A stretch of 64,000 nucleotides of DNA, from positions 35,133-99,132 of the forward strand of contig DATKEN010000003.1 in assembly GCA_035512155.1 (NCBI GenBank). The letters are read 5' to 3'. Shown here in pieces: positions 43,250 through 52,200 of the stretch; position 1 is the first letter of the stretch; each line of letters opens with the position of its first letter. This DNA comes from JABCYV01 sp035512155 (GTDB lineage Bacteria; Acidobacteriota; Terriglobia; Terriglobales; Acidobacteriaceae). The notes below the pieces were generated by a model that had not been told where the DNA came from, ran no database searches, and saw only the letters and a list, made by a program, of their open reading frames with translations. Both the position numbers and the translations under genes were made by a program.

Positions 43250-44833
43250 ATGTCTGAGGTCGCCGCCACACCCCACCATCCAGATGCCAACAATGGCTCT
43301 CCGGAAGCGCCATCCGTTGAGGTGTACGCCGTGTACGGCATTGAGCCGGAAATCCAGGCTTACGCGATGGCTAAGTATTCGCGCTCGGCGCTCTCCATGA
43401 AGGAATCGCTGAAGGAAATCAGCCAGCAGAAGGCCGAGAAATTTCTTAACACATTTTATTTTCAGTATGGCCACCGTTCGATTGCTGATCTGGCGCACAT
43501 CGCGCTGGCCATTGAGCGGCTGTCGATCCTCGCGGCTATCGCCGTGGCGGATGAGCAGCGCTGGGATGGCCAGGAACGTTCCACGCGTTATCAAGATTTC
43601 AAGAAAAGTGGCTACTTCACTCCGGATTTTGGCGACGACCAGCAAGCCCGCACGCTGTATCGGGAGACGATTGAGGGTTTATTCGCGGAATACGAATTGC
43701 TTTCGGAGCGCATGTCCCGCTTTCTCGCGAGCATCACGCCTAAGCCGGCCGAGATGAAGCAGGAAGCTTACGAGCGCACGCTGCGGGCGCGCGCATTCGA
43801 CATCTCACGCTATCTGCTGCCTCTCGCGACCAATACTTCTTTGGGCGAGATTGTGAATGCTCGGACGCTGGAGAGCCAGGTCTCACACTTGCTCGCGCAT
43901 ACCCACCAGGAAGTCCGTCACCTGGGAGTGCTGCTGAAACAAGCCGCCACATCCCCAGCTTACAATTTAAATGAAGAGTCATTGCGGGAGTTGGTCAATC
44001 AAATTCGCGCCATCTCACCAGAGTTGGCAGACAGGGCAGAGCGCGAGCTGCTGCGCGAAGTTCGAGTGGCCCCGACCTTAGTGAAATACGCCGATCCGAA
44101 TAAATATGAGATCGAGACGCGGCGCGAGTTACGGCAAATCGCGTCCGAGCTGATGGGGAACCTGCCGATCGCTCCGGCTCCGCCAGTCGATCTTTTGGAT
44201 GACGACCCGCTGGAAGTGGAGTTGGCGACGACGCTGATTTACGAACACTGCCATTATCCTTACCGGCAAATCCGGGAGGCAGTGCAGGCGGCCGGGGAGC
44301 GCATCCGCCGCGAAATCATCGACTCGGGACTACGCCATCGCAGCAGTCACGATGAGATGCTGCGGCCTTTCTGCGCCGGCCAGCAGTTCCGCTTTGATAT
44401 TTTGATGGACATCGGCGGCTTCCGGGATATGCATCGCCATCGGCGCTGCATCCAGATCGGCCAGGGATTCACCATGAAGCACGGTTACGACGTGCCGGAC
44501 GAATTGGAAGTTGCCGGCGCACGCGGAACCTACGATGCAGTCATGCGTCGAACAGCAGAAGCGGTCGAGGATTTATCACGGCGGGGCGGCGCGGAGGCAG
44601 AGGAGAACGCCCAGTACACGATTCCGTTGGGATTCCGCAAGCGGACGTTGTTCAAGATGGATTTCTCAGAGGTGGTGTACATCTCCGAACTGCGTACTGG
44701 GCCTGCAGGACATTTCTCGTACCGGAAGGTGGCGTACGCAATGTATGAAGCGGTTGCGAAGAAGTATCCAGTTCTCGCCAAGTATTTGAGGGTGCATGAC
44801 GTACGAGAGCCCGTGGATTTGCTCAAGCGCTAG
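43250..44833 (+). CDS. Double-length ThyX-like protein (FAD-dependent thymidylate synthase family)
   Basis: The start at 43250 (MSEVAATPHHP) is used; the upstream in-frame sequence is shadow of pgeF. The 527-residue product appears to be two tandem ThyX-like domains. The first has HRSIADLAHIALAIERLS and ERSTRYQ, recalling the ThyX RHRxxS...SxR motif but with DEQRW in place of RHR. The second has FRDMHRHRRCIQ. ThyX enzymes use methylene-tetrahydrofolate and FAD to make dTMP. A longer two-domain form with a degenerate motif may be inactive in part. It is convergent with purM. Confidence 0.78.
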   Translation: MSEVAATPHHPDANNGSPEAPSVEVYAVYGIEPEIQAYAMAKYSRSALSMKESLKEISQQKAEKFLNTFYFQYGHRSIADLAHIALAIERLSILAAIAVADEQRWDGQERSTRYQDFKKSGYFTPDFGDDQQARTLYRETIEGLFAEYELLSERMSRFLASITPKPAEMKQEAYERTLRARAFDISRYLLPLATNTSLGEIVNARTLESQVSHLLAHTHQEVRHLGVLLKQAATSPAYNLNEESLRELVNQIRAISPELADRAERELLREVRVAPTLVKYADPNKYEIETRRELRQIASELMGNLPIAPAPPVDLLDDDPLEVELATTLIYEHCHYPYRQIREAVQAAGERIRREIIDSGLRHRSSHDEMLRPFCAGQQFRFDILMDIGGFRDMHRHRRCIQIGQGFTMKHGYDVPDELEVAGARGTYDAVMRRTAEAVEDLSRRGGAEAEENAQYTIPLGFRKRTLFKMDFSEVVYISELRTGPAGHFSYRKVAYAMYEAVAKKYPVLAKYLRVHDVREPVDLLKR

Positions 44834-44883
44834 AGAACCGCGCTCCCCCGAACAGCCGGAGGTGGCCGTCTCCACGCTGCTCC

Positions 44884-45945
44884 TTACGTGTACATCACCT
44901 TTCGCTCACCCTTTACAATTCTCCCCACCGTGTACGCTTTCTCCCCAGCACGTTCAAGCACGGTCTGAGCCTTCTTGAACTTCTTCGACGGAACCACGAG
45001 CAGCATGCCTAGTCCCATGTTGAAGGTGCGCAGCATTTCCTCCTGGGGAACATTTCCCAGTTGTTGCACATGCTCAAAGATCGGCAACACCGGCCACGAG
45101 CCGATCTCGATCACGGCAGCCATGCCACGCGGCAACACGCGAGGAAGATTGTCTGTCACCCCGCCGCCAGTGACGTGCGCCATGGCGGAGACGCACTCCG
45201 CATCCACCAGCCGCTTCACCGCATGCCAGTAGCTTTTGTGGGTCTTCATGAGCTCGTTGCCAACTTTGCCTTTAAGCTCGTTCACATAGGAATCGGGTGT
45301 GTAGCGGCCAATCTCGAAGAGCACCTTGCGGGCCAGCGCGTAGCCGTTGGTGTGCAGGCCGTTCGAGGCCAGGCCCAATATGACGTCGCCAACCTCGACT
45401 GTCTTGCCGGTAATGATGCGCTCTCGCTCGGCGACGCCGACAATAAAGCCAGCCAGATCGTATTCGCCCTCGGGATAGAAGCCGGGCATCTCGGCGGTCT
45501 CGCCCCCAATCAGCGCGCATCCGTTATGCTTGCACGCCTCGGCTAGTCCCTCGACCACTTTCTCCACCACTTCGGGCTCGAGCACCCCGGTGGCGAGGTA
45601 GTCCATAAAGAAGAGCGGAGTCGCGCCCTGCACCGCGATGTCGTTGACGCAGTGATTTACCAGGTCTGCGCCAATGGTGTGATGGACTTTCATCTCGAAG
45701 GCCACCTTTAGCTTGGTGCCCACGCCATCGACGCTGGAAACGAGCACTGGATCGGTCCATTTCTCTTTGTTAATGGCAAACAGGCCGCCGAAGCCGCCGA
45801 TTTCGCTCAGCACGCCCCGAGTGAAGGTCTTGTGGGCCAGGTATTTGATCCGCTTCTTGGTGCGGTTCGCGCGGTCGATGTCTACGCCGGCGTCGGCATA
45901 GGTGACGGTGGCAGTCTTCGCGGAATCGTGGGCCACAGAAGTCAA
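44884..45945 (-). CDS. purM: Phosphoribosylformylglycinamidine cyclo-ligase (AIR synthetase)
   Basis: A 353-residue purine-biosynthesis enzyme. The family's GVDIDRANR start, SSVDGVGTKLKVA and GLAEACKHNGCALIGGETAEMPGFY are intact. Length is normal. Convergent with the ThyX-like gene, 50 bp away. No purine-operon neighbours are present. Confidence 0.96.
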   Translation of the reverse strand: MTSVAHDSAKTATVTYADAGVDIDRANRTKKRIKYLAHKTFTRGVLSEIGGFGGLFAINKEKWTDPVLVSSVDGVGTKLKVAFEMKVHHTIGADLVNHCVNDIAVQGATPLFFMDYLATGVLEPEVVEKVVEGLAEACKHNGCALIGGETAEMPGFYPEGEYDLAGFIVGVAERERIITGKTVEVGDVILGLASNGLHTNGYALARKVLFEIGRYTPDSYVNELKGKVGNELMKTHKSYWHAVKRLVDAECVSAMAHVTGGGVTDNLPRVLPRGMAAVIEIGSWPVLPIFEHVQQLGNVPQEEMLRTFNMGLGMLLVVPSKKFKKAQTVLERAGEKAYTVGRIVKGERKVMYT

Positions 45946-46066
45946 TCCATCTCTATAGAAGTGCGGGGAGTCCGCTTGGGGTTCACTAACCGGAAGAAAC
46001 GTTTTAAGCGCGGGTTATTGTAGCATGTTTGTGGACGCGATCAGGCGACTCACAAATGGCACCAGG

Positions 46067-46225
46067 TCACTGGGTGATGTAAGACGAAAAGTAATAAACC
46101 AGCACACCAAACAGTGTAAGGCCAGCGATTCCGTAGGCGGTGAGGACCCATACATTTCGATCCTCGCGCCGCACTTTATCCGATGCCGAATTAGCTGCTG
46201 TAGCTGAATTCCCAGGCTGCTCCAT
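46067..46225 (-). CDS. Small single-span membrane protein
   Basis: A 52-residue product from ATG at 46225, chosen over a start 11 codons upstream because GGAGGGG lies five bases in front. It has a hydrophilic N-terminal half and one membrane helix (VLTAYGIAGLTLFGVLVYYF). No homology is recognised. Possible small-protein gene. Confidence 0.6.
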   Translation of the reverse strand: MEQPGNSATAANSASDKVRREDRNVWVLTAYGIAGLTLFGVLVYYFSSYITQ

Positions 46226-46354
46226 AAAAACCCCTCCGAGACTGGAGCCCCTTGTCACGCGGTGGTCGCCCTGTCACACGCCAAAAGGCTGAGTAAAATT
46301 TTACTACGGCTTCAGTGGGCTCAAGGTTGAAAATTGGGAACCTAGTCCAGCTTT

Positions 46355-46390
46355 AGGAAAAAGACACCCCGGCTCACCGCCGGGGTGTTG
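46355..46390 (-). terminator. Rho-independent terminator after the lysine-rich secreted protein gene
   Basis: An inverted repeat ACACCCCGGC/GCCGGGGTGT (46364-46373 and 46379-46388) with a 5-base loop is followed, on the minus strand, by a CTTTTTCC run. It lies 28 bp downstream of the stop of the lysine-rich protein gene. Confidence 0.82.
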
Positions 46391-46417
46391 GCAAGAATCG
46401 GAAACCTAGGCCGGAAC

Positions 46418-46618
46418 TTACTTCATATCACTCTTCTTGTCATCTTTCTTCATGTCGTCTTTCTTTTCCTTCTTGGACGCCTTCTTGCTGGCCTTCTTAT
46501 CGGCCTTTTCTGCCTTTTTGGAGTCAGCCTTCTTGTCCGTCGAATCCTGCGCGAAGGACACAGCCGACAACGAGAAGGTCAGAGCAACCGCAAATAACAG
46601 CGTGAGCAGTTTCTTCAT
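46418..46618 (-). CDS. Small secreted lysine-rich protein
   Basis: Sixty-six residues. A signal peptide (MKKLLTLLFAVALTFSLS...SFAQ) is followed by a low-complexity tail with almost only Lys, Asp, Ala and Ser (DKKADSKKAEKADKKASKKA), which would be periplasmic and very basic. It has an AGGAGA ribosome-binding site and its own terminator, so it is a real gene. Function unknown. Confidence 0.75.
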   Translation of the reverse strand: MKKLLTLLFAVALTFSLSAVSFAQDSTDKKADSKKAEKADKKASKKASKKEKKDDMKKDDKKSDMK

Positions 46619-46971
46619 TTTCTAAACTCTCCTTGACTGTTTCGGTATGTAGAGTCTTTGGATTCAGGACGCACGGCTGCGTTCGATGGCTAGCAGGGAT
46701 TGTCCCGGTGGGGAGCCATTGTAGTCCAAAGCATCGAATTCTCCCAAGCGGAAAAATCTACTAGTGCCAGGGGAGGAAACGGGTCGTGGCAAGCGAAGTA
46801 AGTTACGTTGCCACCAAATTGTTGGCCGAGTCGCATTTTTAAAGTTCCTTTTTAGGACAATTGCCTCAGGAATCTGGCAACTGCAACAGCAATTCGCCTT
46901 TTCTTCGCTCACGAACCGATGTATAATCCGCGTCAACACCATCCACATTCATAAAAAGGAGCCGCACTTAT
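46619..46971. other. Intergenic region before recA (353 bp)
   Basis: The only gap above 300 bases. It separates divergent genes, the lysine-rich protein and recA. It contains a perfect interrupted inverted repeat TTGCC-N10-GGCAA (46861-46880), then a TATAAT hexamer at 46922-46927 with a plausible transcription start ~7 bp later. I see no other gene or RNA I can support in 46640-46860. Confidence 0.6.
46861..46927 (+). promoter_or_regulatory. Putative recA promoter and inverted-repeat operator
   Basis: The hexamer TATAAT at 46922-46927 is a perfect -10 match. The -35 is weak (T-rich at 46899-46904). The inverted repeat TTGCC-N10-GGCAA at 46861-46880 lies upstream and could bind a dimeric regulator, LexA or another. 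Its distance from the -10 is consistent with a regulatory site but does not prove it. Confidence 0.4.
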
Positions 46972-48069
46972 ATGTCTGATGAACGGACAAAGGCGATTGA
47001 TCTGGCGTTTGCGCAAATCGAAAAGCAGTTTGGCAAGGGCTCAATCATGCGGTTGGGATCGAAAGAGGCCATCGTTCCCATCGCGGTGATCCCCACAGGC
47101 GCCATTTCGTTCGACGCTGCCCTGGGCGTAGGGGGCTTTCCGCGGGGCCGCGTGGTCGAGATCTTTGGTCCCGAGTCATCTGGCAAAACCACGATCGCAT
47201 TGCAGGTAATTGCTCAAGCACAGAAAACTGGCGGCATGGCCGCGTTTGTCGATGCTGAGCACGCGCTCGATCCCGGCTACGCTAAGAAGCTCGGTGTGGA
47301 CGTAGACAACCTGCTGGTCTCTCAACCCGACTACGGCGAGCAAGCTTTGGAGATCACCGAGGCGCTGGTACGCTCCGGCGCCATCGACGTGCTGGTGGTC
47401 GACTCGGTAGCCGCGCTCGTACCGAAGGCCGAACTCGATGGGGAAATGGGCGACAGTCATATGGGATTGCAGGCGCGGTTAATGTCACAAGCGCTCCGCA
47501 AGCTGACTGGCACGGTCTCCAAGTCACGCACCTGCCTGATTTTCATCAACCAGATCCGAGAGAAAATCGGCGTCATGTTCGGAAACCCGGAAACCACAAC
47601 TGGCGGACGTGCGCTGAAGTTTTATTCGTCAGTGCGGGTGGACATCCGCCGCATCGCCGCGATCAAGGAAGGCGACGTAGTGACTGGATCACGCACCAAA
47701 GTGAAGGTAGTGAAGAACAAAGTCGCCGCTCCTTTTCGTGAAGCTGAGTTCGACATCATGTATGGCGAGGGCATCTCCCGCGAAGGCGACTTGATTGATA
47801 TCGCCGTGAATCACAACCTGCTGGAGAAGTCGGGGTCCTGGTTCAGCTACAAGAGCGAACGCATTGGACAGGGTCGCGAGAACGCGCGCCAGTTCCTCAA
47901 GGACAACAAGGAAGTCTATGCCAAGCTGGAAGCTGAGGTGCGCAAAGAGCTGGGACTGATTCCGGCGACAACTGCCCCGGCACAGAGCCAGATCCCGCCG
48001 ACAGCGCGTGTAACCACGATGCCCAGTGCAGCCCCCGAAACCGCAAAGGTGCCCGCAGCACGGCGGTAG
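46972..48069 (+). CDS. recA: RecA recombinase
   Basis: A 365-residue DNA-strand exchange and SOS-response ATPase. Walker A is GPESSGKTT, and the Walker B-type region VLVVDSVAAL follows. MGLQARLMSQALRKL, INQIREKIGVMFGNPETTTGGRALKFYSSVR and the C-terminal domain match RecA. Start ATG at 46972 has AAAAAGGAG at 46953-46961. A GC-rich inverted repeat lies just after the stop (48106-48132), without a T-tract. Confidence 0.98.
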   Translation: MSDERTKAIDLAFAQIEKQFGKGSIMRLGSKEAIVPIAVIPTGAISFDAALGVGGFPRGRVVEIFGPESSGKTTIALQVIAQAQKTGGMAAFVDAEHALDPGYAKKLGVDVDNLLVSQPDYGEQALEITEALVRSGAIDVLVVDSVAALVPKAELDGEMGDSHMGLQARLMSQALRKLTGTVSKSRTCLIFINQIREKIGVMFGNPETTTGGRALKFYSSVRVDIRRIAAIKEGDVVTGSRTKVKVVKNKVAAPFREAEFDIMYGEGISREGDLIDIAVNHNLLEKSGSWFSYKSERIGQGRENARQFLKDNKEVYAKLEAEVRKELGLIPATTAPAQSQIPPTARVTTMPSAAPETAKVPAARR

Positions 48070-48231
48070 GAACTCTTCGATTCGATTGTCATTCTGAGCC
48101 GCTCTGCGTCGGGATGCCAACCCTTCCGACGCTGAGGACGTTGCGCATCTTGCAATCATCAATTGCCATCCCTGCTCTCCACCGACTAGAATCCTTGGTT
48201 AACCCAGCCTGCCCCGCTTCTGTGAGGATGA

Positions 48232-48765
48232 TTGAAGCAAGTTATCGCCATCTATCCCGGTTCGTTTGACCCATTGACCAACGGGCATCTCGATTTGATC
48301 GAGCGTGGAAGTGAAATTTTCGATGAACTGGTGGTGGCGATTCTGAGGAATACAGAGAAGAGTCCGCTATTCAGCTTGGGAGAACGCCGCGCAATGCTGG
48401 AAGCAATGACCGAGCGTTTCCGCAACGTGCGCGTGGATACGTTTGATGGCCTCACCGTTGACTACGCGCTCAAAGTGGGGGCCAAGGCGATCTTGCGCGG
48501 CATTCGCGCCCTGAGCGATTATGAATACGAGCTGCAAATGGCTCTGATGAACCGCAAACTGAACCCCGATCTGGAAACCGTATTCATGATGCCAGCTGAA
48601 CAATATTCCTACTTGAGCTCCAAGCTAGTACGCGAGGTCGCCCAACTAGGAGGATCCATCAAAGATCTGGTCCCGGCGATGGTGGAACAAAGACTCAGAG
48701 AGAAACTGGATCCAGCAGTCAAGTTAGAACACGCAAGAGAGCGAAGAGCAAAGACGGGAAAATGA
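48232..48765 (+). CDS. coaD: Phosphopantetheine adenylyltransferase
   Basis: A 177-residue CoA-biosynthesis enzyme starting at TTG 48232 (GAGG upstream). It has YPGSFDPLTNGHLDLIERG with the nucleotidyltransferase NGH motif and the RGIRALSDYEYELQMALMNRKL block. Its stop overlaps the aminotransferase start by four bases, so the two genes are coupled. Confidence 0.95.
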   Translation: MKQVIAIYPGSFDPLTNGHLDLIERGSEIFDELVVAILRNTEKSPLFSLGERRAMLEAMTERFRNVRVDTFDGLTVDYALKVGAKAILRGIRALSDYEYELQMALMNRKLNPDLETVFMMPAEQYSYLSSKLVREVAQLGGSIKDLVPAMVEQRLREKLDPAVKLEHARERRAKTGK

Positions 48766-49970
48766 GAATGACTTCAGTCACGGAAGCTCCTACGGCAGCG
48801 AAACTCACGGAACGGATTAACCGCATCGAACCCTCCGCCACTATGGCGGTGGTCGCGGAAGCCGACAAACTGCGTCAGCAAGGCATTGACGTCGTAGACT
48901 TTGGCGCGGGAGAGCCGCACTTTTCCACCCCGCAGCACATTAAAGATGCTGCCATTAGCGCCATTCAAGGCAACTTCACTAAGTACACAGCGGTGGGCGG
49001 AACAGCCGAGCTGAAAGATGCCATCGTGCAGCGTCACGCAGCCGACTTCGACTCGGACTATCGCCGCGAGGAGACAATTGCTTCCGTGGGTGGCAAACAT
49101 GGATTGTTCAACGCCATACAAGTGCTGGTCGAGCACGGCGACGAGGTGATTCTGCCGGTTCCCTACTGGGTTTCGTTCAAAGATATCGTGCGTTACGCCG
49201 GTGGCAATTGCGTGTTTCTCGAGTCTGACGAAGCGCAGGGCTTCCGGGTGACCGCGGAGATGATCGAGCGACTGGTCACGCCGCGAACCAAACTCATTAT
49301 CCTGAATTCGCCGTCCAATCCCTCGGGAGCCGTCATGTCAGCGGAAGACTTGACCGAAGTGGTGCGACTGGCGGCTCAGCGCGGTATCTGGGTGATTTCC
49401 GATGAGTGCTACGTGTATTTGAACTACAGCGGCCGCCGCTTCTCCGTCGGATCGTTGCGCGAATATCGCGACCGCCTGGTGATTGTGGGCTCGCTGTCAA
49501 AGACCTACGCCATGACCGGCTGGCGGTTGGGATATGCGCTGGGCCCGGCGCCAATAATAAGTGCAATGCAGAAACTGCAGAGCCAGTCCACGTCAAACCC
49601 AACTTCGTTTGTGCAGAAGGCAGCAGTCGGCGCCCTGAAAGGGCCGCAGCAGTGCGTTGAGGACATGCGAGTGGAGTACATCAAGCTACGCGACCACGTG
49701 GTCAAGGGCCTACGCTCCATTTCGGGAATCCGGTGTACGCTGCCAGAAGGGGCGTTTTACGCTTATCCTAACGTCTCGTCATTCTTTGGGCGCGGCGGAG
49801 TGAAGTCGGCCTCGGATCTTGCCGGGAAGTTGTTGCGCGAGGCGCACCTGGCCACGGTGCCGGGTGAGGGATTTGGAACCCGCGATCATATTAGGGTGTC
49901 CTATGCCACGTCGGTCGCCGAGCTCGATCGCGGGCTGGAACGCATGCGCAAATTCCTGGGCGCACTCTAA
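48762..49970 (+). CDS. Aspartate/aromatic aminotransferase (class I/II, fold-type I PLP)
   Basis: A 402-residue PLP enzyme. The PLP lysine is in SLSKTYAMTGWRLGYA. NSPSNPSGAVMS, ISDECYVYL and IRVSYATS are typical of AspC/AspB-type aminotransferases. Overlaps coaD. The amino acid preferred is not determined by the sequence. Confidence 0.9.
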   Translation: MRMTSVTEAPTAAKLTERINRIEPSATMAVVAEADKLRQQGIDVVDFGAGEPHFSTPQHIKDAAISAIQGNFTKYTAVGGTAELKDAIVQRHAADFDSDYRREETIASVGGKHGLFNAIQVLVEHGDEVILPVPYWVSFKDIVRYAGGNCVFLESDEAQGFRVTAEMIERLVTPRTKLIILNSPSNPSGAVMSAEDLTEVVRLAAQRGIWVISDECYVYLNYSGRRFSVGSLREYRDRLVIVGSLSKTYAMTGWRLGYALGPAPIISAMQKLQSQSTSNPTSFVQKAAVGALKGPQQCVEDMRVEYIKLRDHVVKGLRSISGIRCTLPEGAFYAYPNVSSFFGRGGVKSASDLAGKLLREAHLATVPGEGFGTRDHIRVSYATSVAELDRGLERMRKFLGAL

Positions 49971-50014
49971 GGCGTGGATGTGCCGGTACCAACCTGTTCC
50001 CGCGTACTGGTCCC

Positions 50015-51016
50015 ATGAGCGAACTGTATCCACTGTTGATGCAGCCAGCATTCGATCCGCGCCCCTGGGGAGGGCTGGATCTCTCACCCATCTATCCCAA
50101 TCATCGGTTTGAGGAGAAGATCGGTGAAGCCTGGTTGACCGGAGACGCGTGCCGAGTAGTGAATGGGCCGCTGCAGGGGCGGTCTCTCGCGGAATTGAGT
50201 TCGCAATATCAACGGGAATTGGTCGGGGCCACGGCCAGAGATGCCAGCCATTTTCCTCTGCTGGTGAAATTTCTCTTTCCGCACGAGAAGCTTTCCGTGC
50301 AGGTGCATCCTGATGACGAAGCCGCGCAACGAGTGGGTCAGCCTTGGGGAAAAACGGAATGCTGGTACGTCGCACACGCCAAGCCGGGGGCGCGGATAGC
50401 GCTTGGCCTTAAAGAAGGGTCCACACGAGCGCAGCTGGAGCAGGCAATTCACGAGAGGCGCGCCGAAGAGTTGCTCAACTGGATCAATATTTATCCGGGC
50501 GAAATGATTTACGTTGCCGCTGGAACCGTGCACACTCTGGCGGCCGGAGCAATCCTGGTGGAAACTCAGCAACAATCGGACACAACTTATCGCTTGTACG
50601 ACTACGGACGCCCCCGCGAATTGCATCTCAAAGAAGGCCTCGCTGCCGTGAAGGAGAAAGTCGCGTCAGGTAAAGTAATTCGTCCGGCGCCCTCGTCCAT
50701 TAACGGTGGCGGGAGTCTACAGGCGCAGTTGATTGCTGCGCCTTTCTTCACGGTTAATATGTTCGAACTCAAGGGGCCTCATGACTTCCGTACCCAGGAT
50801 CCATTCGCCAAAACCTCGGTTCAGATCATGGTGGCAGTTGAGGGTTGTGGCATTGTCGAAGCTCCTGGGGCGGAACCGGTCATGATGGGGAAAGGCGACG
50901 CTGTCGTAGTGCCGGCGTGCGTTGACGAGTTTCGGGTGCGCCCGCAGTGGACAACGGAATTCCTCATGTCCGCGGTGCCTGGCGGATTGGTACCAGAACC
51001 GGCGACGAGAATGTAG
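50015..51016 (+). CDS. manA: Class I mannose-6-phosphate isomerase
   Basis: A 333-residue cupin-fold enzyme that interconverts fructose-6-phosphate and mannose-6-phosphate. Zinc ligands are suggested by QVHPDDE and the following KTECWYV, with the family GTVHTLAAGAILVETQQ. It is followed directly by a mannose-1-phosphate guanylyltransferase and a phosphomannomutase, giving a full GDP-mannose route. Confidence 0.9.
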   Translation: MSELYPLLMQPAFDPRPWGGLDLSPIYPNHRFEEKIGEAWLTGDACRVVNGPLQGRSLAELSSQYQRELVGATARDASHFPLLVKFLFPHEKLSVQVHPDDEAAQRVGQPWGKTECWYVAHAKPGARIALGLKEGSTRAQLEQAIHERRAEELLNWINIYPGEMIYVAAGTVHTLAAGAILVETQQQSDTTYRLYDYGRPRELHLKEGLAAVKEKVASGKVIRPAPSSINGGGSLQAQLIAAPFFTVNMFELKGPHDFRTQDPFAKTSVQIMVAVEGCGIVEAPGAEPVMMGKGDAVVVPACVDEFRVRPQWTTEFLMSAVPGGLVPEPATRM

Positions 51017-51048
51017 AAAAGCATCTTAAATCTGAAATCCACAGACCT

Positions 51049-52152
51049 GTGGCTAACAAGAACTTCTATCCCGTGATCCTTGCCGGCGGGCGTGGCACAC
51101 GCTTCTGGCCGCTGAGCCGCAAACGCCTAGCTAAGCAACTCCTGGCGCTTGACGGAAAACAGACCATGATCCAGCAAACCGTGGCTCGCCTGGTTCCGTT
51201 CGCTCCCGCCAAACGTTTCTGGGTCATAACCAATGAAGATCTGCGGCGTGCGATTGGCCGCCAGCTCCCGCGACTCAGTAAGTGTCAGATCCTCGCTGAG
51301 CCGGTAGGCCGCAATACCGCACCTGCGGTTGGACTAGCAGCATTCATTTTGTTGCGTAACGATCCTGATGCGATCATCGGCATGTTCCCCTCAGACCACG
51401 TGATCGCAGACGAAAAACGGTATCGCCAGGTTTTGGAGAAAGGAATCCATATTGCCAGCGCGGACGAAAACATTGTCGTGTTGGGAATTCGCCCCACGCG
51501 AGCCGAGACCGGTTATGGCTATATCGAAACCGGCTCTGACTGCGGTGACGGGCTGAGAGTTCGCCGGTTCACCGAGAAGCCCGATGCCGAGAGGGCCGCT
51601 GGATTCCTAGAGTCAGGCAACTATTTCTGGAACAGTGGAATGTTCTTGTGGAGCGCTCGCACGCTGGCTAACGCATTACACGAGCACCTGCCCGAGACGG
51701 CAATGGTACTTCAACAAATTTCGGCCGCATTCGGCACACGAAGGTTCACCGAAATGTTCCGTCGCCTGTACCCAAGGTGCGAAAATATAAGCATTGACTA
51801 TGCCGTGCTAGAGCGGAGGTCTGCCAAAGGCGAGCGGCAATCCAATATCTTCTGTCTACCGGCTGATTTTGGCTGGAATGACCTGGGATCTTGGACTTCG
51901 TTGCATGAACATCATGTGGGAAAGCAGCAGTCAGCGGACGGCAATCAGATTTCTGCGGCCGGCATCTTCACGCTGAACGCTGAGGGCAATTACATCCATG
52001 CTCCACGAAAATTCGTGGCGGCAGTGGGCGTGAGTGATCTGGTTATCGTCGAAACCGAAGACGCGCTGCTGATTACCAATCGCAAAAGCGCGCAGGATGT
52101 CGGGAAAATTGTGAAATATCTGGATGAGAAAAAGCTGCACAAGCTGGTGTGA
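51049..52152 (+). CDS. manC: Mannose-1-phosphate guanylyltransferase
   Basis: A 367-residue single-domain enzyme that makes GDP-mannose. The start is set at GTG 51049 because upstream in-frame sequence overlaps manA without family match. ILAGGRGTRFWPLSRKRLAKQ is the nucleotide-binding site, and GMFPSDHVIAD, RFTEKPD and NSGMFLW follow. It lacks the fused isomerase domain of bifunctional ManC, in agreement with a separate manA upstream. Confidence 0.92.
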   Translation: MANKNFYPVILAGGRGTRFWPLSRKRLAKQLLALDGKQTMIQQTVARLVPFAPAKRFWVITNEDLRRAIGRQLPRLSKCQILAEPVGRNTAPAVGLAAFILLRNDPDAIIGMFPSDHVIADEKRYRQVLEKGIHIASADENIVVLGIRPTRAETGYGYIETGSDCGDGLRVRRFTEKPDAERAAGFLESGNYFWNSGMFLWSARTLANALHEHLPETAMVLQQISAAFGTRRFTEMFRRLYPRCENISIDYAVLERRSAKGERQSNIFCLPADFGWNDLGSWTSLHEHHVGKQQSADGNQISAAGIFTLNAEGNYIHAPRKFVAAVGVSDLVIVETEDALLITNRKSAQDVGKIVKYLDEKKLHKLV

Positions 52153-52200
52153 GATAGCTGCTGGCCAATCATCCTTAGACAACCCCCCAACTAAACAACA

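Noticed and set aside
46430..46560. DNA tandem repeats in the lysine-rich gene
   Set aside because: The CTT/TTC-like runs come from repeated lysine codons. They are not regular enough for a separate repeat element.
48106..48132. GCGTCGG/CCGACGC hairpin after recA as a terminator
   Set aside because: The stem is only 7 bp with a 13-base loop, and no T-tract follows.
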